A stretch of DNA of 64,000 nt, taken from positions 1,922,001-1,986,000 of the forward strand of contig NZ_JAHLQN010000001.1 of assembly GCF_018919205.1 (NCBI RefSeq). The letters run 5' to 3'. The notes beneath the pieces were generated by a model. That model was not told the DNA's origin, made no database searches, and saw only the letters and a program-made list of their open reading frames with translations. Below are positions 7,885 to 15,453 of this stretch, piece by piece (the stretch's first letter is position 1; each line of letters begins with the position of its first letter). The DNA comes from Dysosmobacter acutus. GTDB taxonomy: Bacteria; Bacillota; Clostridia; Oscillospirales; Oscillospiraceae. Made by a program: the position numbers and the translations under genes.

Positions 7885-7961
7885 GCGCCGTTAGCTCAGC
7901 TGGATAGAGCGTCTGGCTACGGACCAGAAGGCCGGGGGTTCGAATCCCTCACGGCGTACCA
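7885..7961 (+). tRNA. tRNA-Arg (anticodon ACG)
   Basis: A 77-base cloverleaf: acceptor arms 7885-7891 and 7951-7957, D arm with GCTC/GAGC, anticodon stem TCTGG/CCAGA with loop CTACGGA, T arm GGGGGTTCGAATCCCTC, and an encoded CCA. The last acceptor pair is G-U. ACG (read as ICG) decodes CGU/CGC/CGA. No repeated copy of its 3' end was seen nearby, so there is no sign that it serves as an integration site here. Confidence 0.97.
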
Positions 7962-7966
7962 AAAAA

Positions 7967-8000
7967 CCGCTTAGAGCCGCAAGGCTTTGAGCGGCTTTTT
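7967..8000 (+). terminator. Terminator of tRNA-Arg
   Basis: A 12-bp stem (7967-7978 with 7983-7994, two G-T pairs) with a GCAA loop, then CTTTTT. Confidence 0.85.
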
Positions 8001-8040
8001 GTTTTTTCGGATCATTTTCACTTTTTTGAAAAAGAAGCAG

Positions 8041-8077
8041 GCCCCTGAAGAGACCAATGTCTTTTCAGGGGCTTTTT
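8041..8077 (+). terminator. Second terminator downstream of tRNA-Arg
   Basis: A 13-bp stem (8041-8053 with 8060-8072, one wobble) followed by TTTTT. No gene lies between it and the first terminator. The rest of 8078-8245 is AT-rich leader for the next gene, with only a weak possible promoter (TTGATG 8120-8125, TAAATA 8142-8147). Confidence 0.8.
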
Positions 8078-8245
8078 CATTTGCTGTGAGTTTCTTTTGG
8101 AGAGCGACAAAAAGAATAGTTGATGTATTTTTCCTCTGTTATAAATAAATATTTTAGTATTTGCAGAGCATTCGCGCAATTTCGTGTTTTTTCTGTGTTA
8201 ATGTCAAAAAAATGCAGGACATTCCCACAGAAAGGATGAGGAAAC

Positions 8246-8536
8246 ATGAAGATTTTTACGTATCACGGGATGAAAAACGTCTCGGGGTCCCGCGTCCGGA
8301 AGGCAAGAAGAGCGCTGAAGCTGTCGCAGACGGAGCTGGCGGCACAGCTTCAGATCCGTGGAGTCAGCCTTGAGCGGGATACCATCAGCCGGATGGAGAT
8401 GGGGGACCGGATCATAGCGGATTACGAGCTGCGCACTCTGGCGGAAATACTGAAAGTGGACGTGGCGTGGCTGCTTGATGCGGAAGGTGAGGAAGAGATG
8501 GTGAGCCGGGCCGCAGAGGGACGGGGCGCCTATTGA
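8246..8536 (+). CDS. XRE family helix-turn-helix regulator
   Basis: A 96-residue protein with one HTH_3 domain: VRKARRALKLSQTELAAQLQ followed by VSLERDTISRMEMGDR and ADYELRTLAEILKVDVAWLL. The acidic C-terminal 15 residues carry no second domain. GGATGAGGAAAC precedes the ATG. It is the first of five small genes that run in the same direction to 9451; two others are also DNA-binding proteins. Targets are unknown. Confidence 0.85.
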   Translation: MKIFTYHGMKNVSGSRVRKARRALKLSQTELAAQLQIRGVSLERDTISRMEMGDRIIADYELRTLAEILKVDVAWLLDAEGEEEMVSRAAEGRGAY

Positions 8537-8559
8537 CCGTCAAGCAGCAGGGAGAGGAT

Positions 8560-8622
8560 ATGTCGATAGAGCGCTGTTTGAAAACGGAGGAACGAAACCG
8601 CGGGATAAGAAAAGAGGGGTAG
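8560..8622 (+). CDS. Very small ORF, 20 residues
   Basis: A 20-codon frame beginning MSIERCLKTEE and rich in Arg, Lys and Glu. GGGAGAGG lies 3-10 bases before the ATG, an unusually good ribosome site for a chance frame. The TAG is separated by one base from the ATG of the next small ORF, so the two could be translationally coupled. It may encode a peptide or act as a leader. There is no similarity I recognise. Confidence 0.35.
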   Translation: MSIERCLKTEERNRGIRKEG

Positions 8623-8623
8623 T

Positions 8624-8758
8624 ATGTCAAAGGATGAAAAGAACATGAAGAAGTATTGTAAGAAAGTGAGCGGGCGCGGTTCAGGCAGAGCGTTTGAAAA
8701 GCAAATGGCCCTTGGCAGTGTATTGCGGGGGAATAAAGTTTACGTATTTGACTGTTGA
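8624..8758 (+). CDS. Small basic protein, 44 residues
   Basis: A 44-codon frame beginning MSKDEKNMKKYCKK with a Lys/Arg-rich first half and a hydrophobic-aromatic tail (VYVFDC). AGAGGGG lies 5-11 bases before the ATG. The strong ribosome site and the position between two DNA-binding protein genes argue for expression. The family is unknown. It could be a small nucleic-acid-binding protein or a regulatory peptide. Confidence 0.45.
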   Translation: MSKDEKNMKKYCKKVSGRGSGRAFEKQMALGSVLRGNKVYVFDC

Positions 8759-8838
8759 CTGAGGTGTACCTCATAGCGGCGTGACCCGGCATTAGGTAAA
8801 ATTTTCCTATATTCTGTCGAATTGGGGAGGTTTTGCTG

Positions 8839-9108
8839 ATGCGTCAATACAAAACACTGCTTCAGGTATTTCTCCGCAACTCGATCTATGCCTTCCGCAA
8901 GGAGATGGGATACAGCCAGGAGCGCATGGCGGAGCTTCTGCATATCTCACCCCGCTCGTACATCGACCAGGAGCATGGCAAGTACAGCTTCTCCGCACTC
9001 TCGGTGATCTTTTTTCTGATAACGATACCGGAGGAAAGGGTGCTGTCTCTGCTGCGCGCATTCAGGAAGCTTTTGCAGGAGGAGGGGGAGCGTGGAGACG
9101 TGGCGTGA
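8839..9108 (+). CDS. Small helix-turn-helix protein
   Basis: An 89-residue protein with an HTH_3-like segment, IYAFRKEMGYSQERMAELLH followed by ISPRSYIDQEHGKYSFSA. The ending SVIFFLITIPEERVLSLLRAF looks like a hydrophobic dimer helix. The ATG at 8839 has GGGGAGG 8 bases upstream; a TTG two codons earlier is in frame but is not favoured. The stop overlaps the start of the Spo0A-like gene by 17 bases, so the two are coupled. This architecture is common in small clostridial regulators whose role is not known. Confidence 0.75.
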   Translation: MRQYKTLLQVFLRNSIYAFRKEMGYSQERMAELLHISPRSYIDQEHGKYSFSALSVIFFLITIPEERVLSLLRAFRKLLQEEGERGDVA

Positions 9109-9451
9109 TGGGGAGAAGCTGCTTTCGGAAATATATGATCTGCTGTACCGGATGGGGCTGACAGCGAACTACACCGGTTTTTTTCGGATATCCTACGCGA
9201 TCTATCTGTCGGTGGAGAATCCGCAGCGGCTGGCGCTTGTGACAAAGTGGCTGTACCCGGAGGTGGCCAGGCATTACGGAACGACGTGGCAGGCGGTGGA
9301 ACGGAACATCCGGTCCGCGATTGCCATCATATGGAGCCAGAAAACGCCGATTTTGACGGAGCTCTTTGGAGCGCCGCTGCCGGCCAAGCCCCGTAATGCC
9401 CAGTTCCTTGCCCTTGTGGCCGGACACTTTTCCCTTTCCCCTGTCGCATAA
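9092..9451 (+). CDS. Stand-alone Spo0A output-domain protein
   Basis: A 119-residue protein. Its central part aligns with the C-terminal DNA-binding domain of Spo0A: a helix at YDLLYRMGLTANYTG, a PQRLALVTKWLYPEVARHYG region, then TTWQAVERNIRSAIAIIW, equivalent to the Spo0A recognition helix with its conserved VER.IR.AI. There is no receiver domain, so it cannot be controlled by phosphorylation in the usual way. It starts with GTG, with GGAGGAGGGGG upstream. It is coupled to the HTH gene before it. It could compete for 0A boxes or act as a dedicated repressor or activator (inference). Confidence 0.8.
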   Translation: METWRDGEKLLSEIYDLLYRMGLTANYTGFFRISYAIYLSVENPQRLALVTKWLYPEVARHYGTTWQAVERNIRSAIAIIWSQKTPILTELFGAPLPAKPRNAQFLALVAGHFSLSPVA

Positions 9452-9495
9452 CCGACCGAAAAGGACTACAGGACTGCGTTGAAATCAGATAAGGG

Positions 9496-9530
9496 AGAAG
9501 GCCCCCGGGGAATTTTCCCCGGGGCCTTCT
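9496..9530 (+). terminator. Palindromic terminator, left copy of a pair flanking the catabolic cluster
   Basis: A 35-base near-perfect palindrome (left arm to 9514, right arm from 9517) with an AATTTT centre. It sits between the ends of two converging genes. An almost identical 36-base copy is at 16464-16499, on the other side of the 9572-16432 cluster. Confidence 0.8.
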
Positions 9531-9571
9531 GTTTGCACAGAGTATTCAGAGAAAAAGCGCTTTGGCTGAAT

Positions 9572-10786
9572 TTATGGTTCATGGAATTTGTAAGATGATT
9601 GATCCATATAGTCCCAAGCACACTGTGCCAAAATTGCCGCCCCTAATGGCAGGCAATTTTCGTCAATGTCAAAGGTGGGCGTATGAATCGAAGAGGTCAG
9701 CCCCTTCTCCGGATTTCCACATCCAAGATTTGAAATGACCCCGCGGCAGGACTGCTGATACCATGCGAAATCCTCACTTCCGGTAGACGGGTATTGGATT
9801 GGCGCGATGTGATCTCTGCCCAGTATCTTTTCTGAGGCACCGCGCATAATGGCGCAGGCACTCTTGTCGTTGCAGACAGCGGGATAGCCTGGCGTAATTT
9901 CCAGTTCACAGGCAGCGCCGTAGCCTTCGGCGATTGCCGAGGATATCTTGTGCATTTTGGAGATCAGGTCTTCCCTTACATCGCGTTCCAAAGTGCGCAG
10001 CGTGCCGTACATGGTGACGGTGTCAGCAATGATATTCGGTCTGGTTCCTCCTGAAATGGTGCATATAGATAATACTGCGGGGGCAACAGGGAGGGTGAAT
10101 CGACTGATCAGCGACTGAAAAGCGGTAATGATCTGGCTGCTGACCCAGATCGCATCGACGCCCCGCTGGGGATGGGCGGCGTGGCAGCTTTTCCCATGAA
10201 CAATGAGGCGGAAGTTGTCTGCTGCCGCCATGAACGCCCCTTCATACACACCGATCTGTCCACACGCAATGTGGGATTGGACATGATGTGCAAAAATCAC
10301 ATCTACCTTTGGGCGCTCCAGTACGCCAAGCTCCAACAGGGCCTTTGCGCCGCTTGGAGCGGCTTCCTCGGAAGGCTGGAAAATCAATTTGACGCTGCCG
10401 CGAAGGGATTTACGATGGCGGCCAAGGAGAATTGCGGCGCCAAGCAGCATGGCGGTATGTGCGTCATGTCCGCAGGCATGCATGACGCCATTATTCACCG
10501 AACAATAATCGACCTGGTTTTCCTCTTGGATGGGAAGGGCGTCAATGTCGGCCCGCAGGGCGACAACCGGCCCTGAATATTCACCTGTAATTGTGACAAC
10601 GGTTGCGGGCTGGGGAAAGTGATCTGCCGCAGGCAGACCGTGCTCTGCAAGGACGCTCCGGATGAACCGGCAGGTTTCAAATTCACTGCCGGACAACTCG
10701 GGGGTGCGGTGGAGACGGCGACGGAAGCCAATGATCATCTGCCGCAAGGACTGCCCTTCATCCCGAAAGTTTACATCCGTACACAT
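9572..10786 (-). CDS. M20D family amidohydrolase (hippurate/N-acyl-amino-acid hydrolase type)
   Basis: A 404-residue M20D metallohydrolase with a complete active site: RRRLHRTPELSG, ALRADIDALPIQE, HACGHDAHTAMLLG (Cys, His and Asp ligands), FQPSEEAAPSGAK (general-base and metal Glu), AHHVQ (His) and the late SIHTPTFD (His). The family removes acyl groups from amino acids (hippuricase, IAA-amino acid hydrolase, N-acetyl-diaminopimelate deacetylase). It is the last gene of the minus-strand operon, 2 bases after ridA. With an SSS importer in the operon, hydrolysis of an imported N-acyl or N-carbamoyl amino acid is the likely job (inference). Confidence 0.9.
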   Translation of the reverse strand: MCTDVNFRDEGQSLRQMIIGFRRRLHRTPELSGSEFETCRFIRSVLAEHGLPAADHFPQPATVVTITGEYSGPVVALRADIDALPIQEENQVDYCSVNNGVMHACGHDAHTAMLLGAAILLGRHRKSLRGSVKLIFQPSEEAAPSGAKALLELGVLERPKVDVIFAHHVQSHIACGQIGVYEGAFMAAADNFRLIVHGKSCHAAHPQRGVDAIWVSSQIITAFQSLISRFTLPVAPAVLSICTISGGTRPNIIADTVTMYGTLRTLERDVREDLISKMHKISSAIAEGYGAACELEITPGYPAVCNDKSACAIMRGASEKILGRDHIAPIQYPSTGSEDFAWYQQSCRGVISNLGCGNPEKGLTSSIHTPTFDIDENCLPLGAAILAQCAWDYMDQSSYKFHEP

Positions 10787-10788
10787 AG

Positions 10789-11157
10789 CTACTCTTGATA
10801 TGCCACTGCGTCAAGTTCAACGATCGCCGGTCCGGCCAGCGCCTTGACGGTGCAGAGTGTCCGTGCAGGGGGATTTGTCGCGAAGAACCTGGTATATACA
10901 TTGTTGAATGCCGATAAATCCGCTGCATTTGTCAACAGAACAGTCATTTTTACCACGTCGCTGAGGGAATAGCCCTCCTTTTCCAACACCGTTTGCAAAT
11001 TATGAACCGCGCATTCGGTCTGCGATTCAATTGTCTCCGGATATGTTCCGGAAGAGCGATCTATGCCGACCTGACCAGAGACGTATAGCGTGCTACCTGC
11101 ACGCACAGCAGCGGAGAAAGGCCGCACTCCGCCTTCAAAAGGAATGAATTTCACCAT
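10789..11157 (-). CDS. RidA family protein (enamine/imine deaminase type)
   Basis: A 122-residue YjgF/RidA-family protein. It shows GGVRPFSAAVRAGSTLYVSG, cut here to ten-residue landmarks PFSAAVRAGS and LYVSGQVG, and the carboxylate-binding arginine in PPARTLCTV. The usual Glu near the end (VEIEAIA) is Asp here (VELDAVA). RidA hydrolyses reactive enamines made by PLP enzymes and accompanies amino-acid catabolic operons. The ATG at 11157 has AAAGGGG 8 bases upstream; the longer frame to 11196 runs into the previous gene. Confidence 0.9.
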   Translation of the reverse strand: MVKFIPFEGGVRPFSAAVRAGSTLYVSGQVGIDRSSGTYPETIESQTECAVHNLQTVLEKEGYSLSDVVKMTVLLTNAADLSAFNNVYTRFFATNPPARTLCTVKALAGPAIVELDAVAYQE

Positions 11158-11176
11158 AAAATAACCCCTTTCCGAA

Positions 11177-12622
11177 TCAGCGGTTTGAATCCGCAAACCG
11201 TTTTAGAAATTTGATAAAGAACAGTTCGCTGTCAATGATGCCGGCACAGGCTCCGCTGCTCTCCACGGAAAGAAACTCATCGATGCCACCGGCATTGCCG
11301 CCATAGCCGAGTCCAACGTCAAAGAGAGTGGGAAGACCGTATTCAGAGAAGAGAGACCAGGGGCCGCCGCCGCCCACGAAGGGCCAAGTGAACCAAGGGA
11401 TATGTTCCTCATCAAGGATGCCGGTAACGGCACTGCAAAGGTCACTGTCGGGGGAAGTCTGGCATGGCTCATACGCCGCAATGACTTCCATGCTGATATC
11501 CTCATAGCCCCGGTCGATCAGGTGCTGGCGGATGCGCGCAATCGTCTTTTGCGCAGAATAGCCCCGGGGCACGCGGACATCACACAGGGCCCAGGCCTGA
11601 TTAGGCAGGCGGAATACCTCGGTGCCCGGGCCGGTAAAGCCGCTGGCAAGGCCGTTGATATTGAAGCTTGGGGAGTACCAGAATTTAAGGCAGGCGTCGA
11701 CATTACTGAGAAGATCACTTTCCCCTTTGACGTCGGTGCCGATCATTGGCAAAAACTGCTTCCAGCTTTTTCCGGGAAACTGATTGCAGACATACTCGGC
11801 AACTGACCGCTCCTCATCGGTGACGGGCGGTTCATCTATGTAGAAGTCACGGATCAGCAGGCGACCTGTCTCATGGTCTCGGAAAGTGGACAGCGCCTCA
11901 ATGAGACGCCAGGTCGGACTTTCGATCAGCGCTTGCGCCGCTGCATGGGTTGCGCGTTTTTGAGGCCCTTTGCCCCACAAAAGACCGGAGCACGTAAAGC
12001 GAATGTTGATGAGTCCTTTGTAACCCAGCGTAAGTTTTACCTGGCCGTCCCTGCTTTGCACGGCTCCTGGACAAAACGCGGCGTCCGCCTTGGCAATCCG
12101 GTCTTCATATTTCTTTACGAAAGCCTTGTAGTTGGGGCTACCGCAATTCTCTTCGCTTTCAGCGAGAAAAAGAATGTTGACCGGCAGCTTGCCGTCCACC
12201 TCTTTTAAAGCGCGCAGCGCGTTGATCCAGGAGATATAGGGCCCTTTTCTCCCCTGGGCCCCGCGGGCAAGTATGACCGCTCCAACATCCTCTCTATCAA
12301 CAAGGTCAGCGGCAAAGGGATTACTGCTCCAGCCCTCGCCATCAGCCGGTTTGGTATCAAGCATGCAGTAGTTGACCAGCGTTTTCTCCGCGCCGCAGTC
12401 AAGGTACGCAAACACGCCGGGCCGACCGGATTCCGTTTCGACCAATTCAACCTCCTGACACCCCAGCTCGCGATAGTAGCGCATCAGGAGCTGTGCAGAC
12501 TCTGTGCAGCCGATGTTGTTTGACGGGATGCAGGGCTGACGCAAAAACTCCTGAATGCGGGATATGTCCTCATCCCAATGCTGCTTTAAATACGTGCGGT
12601 ATGCGGTATAGTCCTGGTTCAT
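11177..12622 (-). CDS. M20-family-like protein lacking the zinc ligands
   Basis: A 481-residue protein that follows the M20 dipeptidase/carboxypeptidase fold along its length: WSSNPFAADL, the RKGPYISWINALRAL helix, LPVNILFLAESEENCGS, the YKGLINIRF lid strand and a C-terminal catalytic-domain return. The metal positions are changed, however. The GHxD motif reads CMLD (His to Met). GRGxxDDKG reads ARGAQGRKG (bridging Asp lost). EEEIGS reads EENCGS (metal Glu to Asn, general-base Glu kept). The later Asp site reads FCPG. The final GxHxxNE reads GNAGGIDE. It is probably not a normal zinc peptidase. It sits inside an intact operon with good reading frames, so it is not simply decaying. Confidence 0.75.
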   Translation of the reverse strand: MNQDYTAYRTYLKQHWDEDISRIQEFLRQPCIPSNNIGCTESAQLLMRYYRELGCQEVELVETESGRPGVFAYLDCGAEKTLVNYCMLDTKPADGEGWSSNPFAADLVDREDVGAVILARGAQGRKGPYISWINALRALKEVDGKLPVNILFLAESEENCGSPNYKAFVKKYEDRIAKADAAFCPGAVQSRDGQVKLTLGYKGLINIRFTCSGLLWGKGPQKRATHAAAQALIESPTWRLIEALSTFRDHETGRLLIRDFYIDEPPVTDEERSVAEYVCNQFPGKSWKQFLPMIGTDVKGESDLLSNVDACLKFWYSPSFNINGLASGFTGPGTEVFRLPNQAWALCDVRVPRGYSAQKTIARIRQHLIDRGYEDISMEVIAAYEPCQTSPDSDLCSAVTGILDEEHIPWFTWPFVGGGGPWSLFSEYGLPTLFDVGLGYGGNAGGIDEFLSVESSGACAGIIDSELFFIKFLKRFADSNR

Positions 12623-12646
12623 TTTGGAAATCTCCTTACAATTTTT

Positions 12647-13714
12647 TTATGATTCGAAAAAGCCTTTTTTAAGGACGGCATCATAGGTGGCGGAATGGAG
12701 ATCGATTGCCTGCAGCGGATAGGTGACAACCTGACGCAGCATCTCCACAAGCATCATGTTGAAATCGAGCGCAATACCGTCGATCGAAGGGATCACCCGT
12801 CCAGATCCATCGATTAAGTCATTGTCATTTGCACACTCGCACACCCTTTTTTCTATCGCTGCGGTGGGAATGAGGTCCGGCTTCCCGGTAATGGCGGCCA
12901 GGGCGGCCGTCACGCCATAGCACGCCCAATCGGAGGTTGTGGCCACGATGAGGTGATCTGCCGAGGTTGCAACACAGAGTCCTCCATCACAGCCGCAGAT
13001 ACAGTGATCACCCTGGGGAATGTAGGCACGGATCGTCTCTCCTATTTTGCCAAGGCCGATCTCATTGCCCAGATCGCCAATTGCAAAAGTGGGGATCCCC
13101 CGTTCCTGGCAGATGGTAAAGAGGCTGTCAAGCTTTGCGCATAGACGGCTCACATCGGTTCCGGTACCCTGATGATATACGCCGTGAACGTTTTTACCAG
13201 GCTTTTCGATTGCAAAAACGGCCTTGGGAATTGTTCTTTCCAACATGACTTTACATTGCTGCGCTGCTTCGGCGGGCTCAAGGGAAATTCCGATTACCGC
13301 CGCTGAATTGGGAAGCGTTTCGATCTCTTCTATAGAACCGCAGGCATTGATGCCGGCGGACTGCAGCACATTGCGCACCGCAGAGGTGAGCTTCTCTTCG
13401 CAGAAGATGACTGGTTTGATTTTACACGCCATCAAAAGTGCCCGCGTGATCATAACCGTTCCGGTAAGACCGTCCAACTCACCCTTGCCATACGGCTCAA
13501 ATACAAAGCCCGTCATAAAGAATAAATAATCATCTTCCCGCAGTAAGGAGTACAGCGCTTTTGTTCCGTGCAGGCAGACAGGCTCCTTTGTCTGTTCGCG
13601 TGCGCCTGCGTAAAGAATACGAGGGATACCGCAGCCGCGCATATCCAAAGTGATCAGCCGGTCAATGTTTTCACCGATTGATAATTCCAACAGGTCTTTT
13701 CTTGTCATGGTCAT
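12647..13714 (-). CDS. D-glutamate cyclase-like protein (DUF4392)
   Basis: A 355-residue protein resembling the DUF4392 family, the C-terminal domain of mammalian D-glutamate cyclase, which turns D-glutamate into 5-oxo-D-proline. Landmarks are FMTGF near residue 65, the GTVMITRALL helix, IFAIEKPGKN-like AIEKPGKN, and FAIGDLGNEIGLGKIGE (about residues 206-222), the family's most conserved motif, followed by CGCDGGLCVATSADHLIVA. AAAGGACAGGG precedes the ATG at 13714; an ATG two codons later is possible. It lies third in the minus-strand operon, after the symporter. Confidence 0.8.
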   Translation of the reverse strand: MTMTRKDLLELSIGENIDRLITLDMRGCGIPRILYAGAREQTKEPVCLHGTKALYSLLREDDYLFFMTGFVFEPYGKGELDGLTGTVMITRALLMACKIKPVIFCEEKLTSAVRNVLQSAGINACGSIEEIETLPNSAAVIGISLEPAEAAQQCKVMLERTIPKAVFAIEKPGKNVHGVYHQGTGTDVSRLCAKLDSLFTICQERGIPTFAIGDLGNEIGLGKIGETIRAYIPQGDHCICGCDGGLCVATSADHLIVATTSDWACYGVTAALAAITGKPDLIPTAAIEKRVCECANDNDLIDGSGRVIPSIDGIALDFNMMLVEMLRQVVTYPLQAIDLHSATYDAVLKKGFFES

Positions 13715-13785
13715 GTCCCTGTCCTTTCTTTTTGCTTGCGCCGCTCCACAGACAGTTTCTCTGTGGAGCGGCGCGCTGGGAGATA

Positions 13786-15210
13786 TTACCCGTTTTTCTC
13801 TGGAGACAGCTTTACAAGGTGAGTCTTGGGACCGGCAAGGCTGACAAAAATGGTCAGTGCAAAGGAGATAACAACGGCCGCGGCGGCTGGAGGGATCGCG
13901 GTGGTGTTATAAAGCTGCCACATCACAGCGGCGATTCCACCGCCGACCATACCGGAAAGAGCGCCTTCCCGTGTAGTGCGCGGCCAGTAGAACCCAAGAA
14001 CCATGGGGCCAAAGAAGGTTGCCGCAGTAACGCTGGTGGTGAAAGTGGTCAGCTGGATAATCAGCTCCGGAGGGTTCAGGGCAAGAAAACCGGCAAGCAG
14101 TCCGATGACCACAACTGCAATTTTTGTGACTTTCACAGACTGACTCTCGCTGACGCCTTTGCGGACCAAAGGATAGAGGTCACGTCCAACATATGTGCCG
14201 GCGGCAAGCAGAATGGTGTCTGTGGTGGACATAATGGCGCAGGCGATCCCGATCAGCAAAAGCATGCGGACGACGGTCGGCAATTCATAGGCAAGCGCAA
14301 TGACGGCATTGTCCGCCGCTGCCAAATCAGGCAGCAGAATCCTTGCGCAGATACCAAGCAGAACAAGGATAATGCCGATTACGGTCCAGATCGCACAGGA
14401 GGCGGAGACCATGAAGCGGGCAGTTTTCACATCTTTGGCGGAGTACACCCGGATAAGGTAGTACTGTGTCGCGGCAATGCCAAGTGAGAAGCTGAGGAAG
14501 GTGGAAATGACCCCCCAAGGTCCGCCGGCAACTGTGATGGGATCCATGGCGGAAGGATTGACTTGGGCGATGGCGGTCTGCATGGCGCTGAATCCTCCAA
14601 CCAGCTTGAGGGCAAAAGGAGCCGCAAGAACAATACCGATCACCAGTATCCCGGTCTGAATCAGGTCAGTATACACAACGGAGTACATGCCGCCCATTAC
14701 GGTATAGAGAATGAAAACCGTTGTGATGATGAGCAGCGCTGTATTATAGTCAATCCCCAGTATGGTGGAGCAGATCAGAGAACCGCCCTTAATCTGGCTG
14801 ACAAGGGTTGCGGTGAAAAGGCCCACCGTAATCACAGAGGAGATGACCATCATGGATTTACTTTCATACATGTTCTCGAACAGCTCCGGAACCGTATAGA
14901 GATGATCAAAGCGCTTTTTGATCGGATTGATGAACAGGAAGTAGATCAGATAAAAAGAAAACACACAGCCAAGCACATTGACCAGGGTCATGTAGCCTTT
15001 GGCATAACCGTTGCCCACGTATCCAATCACAGCGACCGCGCTGATGAAGCTGCCGGAGAACGTACCGACCGACAGCCACTTGCCGCAGCGGCGGTTGGCG
15101 ACGTAGTAGCCTTCCGCGCCCTGGCTCTTTTTCATACCCCACCAACCGATGTAGAGCATAGCGATCAGGTACACAATAAACACACCGATGATAATACTCT
15201 TTCCGTCCAT
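13786..15210 (-). CDS. Sodium:solute symporter (SSS family)
   Basis: A 474-residue membrane protein with about 13 hydrophobic segments. It opens DGKSIIIGVFIVYLIAMLYI and has the SSS landmarks YYVANRRCGKWLS, GTFSGSFISAVAVIGYVG (Na+-site region of TM1) and the central KGGSLICSTILGI. SSS carriers bring in sugars, amino acids, pantothenate or carboxylates with Na+. The ATG at 15210 is chosen because GGAG sits 8 bases before it; an earlier in-frame ATG at 15225 has no room for a ribosome site. A 28-residue membrane ORF just upstream looks like its accessory subunit. Confidence 0.92.
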   Translation of the reverse strand: MDGKSIIIGVFIVYLIAMLYIGWWGMKKSQGAEGYYVANRRCGKWLSVGTFSGSFISAVAVIGYVGNGYAKGYMTLVNVLGCVFSFYLIYFLFINPIKKRFDHLYTVPELFENMYESKSMMVISSVITVGLFTATLVSQIKGGSLICSTILGIDYNTALLIITTVFILYTVMGGMYSVVYTDLIQTGILVIGIVLAAPFALKLVGGFSAMQTAIAQVNPSAMDPITVAGGPWGVISTFLSFSLGIAATQYYLIRVYSAKDVKTARFMVSASCAIWTVIGIILVLLGICARILLPDLAAADNAVIALAYELPTVVRMLLLIGIACAIMSTTDTILLAAGTYVGRDLYPLVRKGVSESQSVKVTKIAVVVIGLLAGFLALNPPELIIQLTTFTTSVTAATFFGPMVLGFYWPRTTREGALSGMVGGGIAAVMWQLYNTTAIPPAAAAVVISFALTIFVSLAGPKTHLVKLSPEKNG

Positions 15211-15243
15211 ATTATTTTTCTCCATTCCTGTTTTTCTTGTCGT

Positions 15244-15330
15244 TTAGCTGTTGTCCTTTTTGGCCATATCGTATAGAAACAGGCCAAATCCAAAGATGAT
15301 TGTTGCCGCCATAAGGACGGTTACTGCCAT
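15244..15330 (-). CDS. Small membrane partner of the symporter, 28 residues
   Basis: A 28-residue protein with one membrane helix (about residues 2-20, VTVLMAATIIFGFGLFLY) and a charged end, DMAKKDNS. AAAGGAGG lies 9 bases before the ATG, a near-perfect ribosome site. It is the first gene of the minus-strand operon, 33 bases before the SSS gene. Short single-helix proteins of this kind are known as small accessory subunits next to SSS and NSS transporters (for example MetS beside MetP). That role here is inference from position and shape. Confidence 0.75.
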   Translation of the reverse strand: MAVTVLMAATIIFGFGLFLYDMAKKDNS

Positions 15331-15432
15331 TGCTTAACGCCTCCTTTCCATACTGTTTTGCAAACAATTTGTTGACTTGACAATACAGTGAAGTTCTTAT
15401 TTTTATTTTAATCAGGACAAGTCGGAATGTAA

Positions 15433-15453
15433 AATACCAGAAATAATGGTATT
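15433..15453. promoter_or_regulatory. LysR-type inverted repeat in the divergent promoter region
   Basis: AATACCA-N7-TGGTATT, seven perfectly paired positions per arm, lies between the divergent LysR gene and the small-ORF/symporter operon. It is a good candidate for the activator site of the adjacent LysR protein on the operon side. No clean minus-strand -35/-10 pair was found to go with it. Confidence 0.55.

Noticed and set aside
7885..7961. tRNA-Arg as an attachment site for a mobile element
   Set aside because: No integrase, no second copy of the tRNA 3' end and no element boundary were found within the window.
9572..10786. Loss of active-site residues in the M20D amidohydrolase, as in its neighbour
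   Set aside because: All expected residues are present (HACGHDAH, SEE, HH, late His), so only the 11177-12622 protein is unusual.
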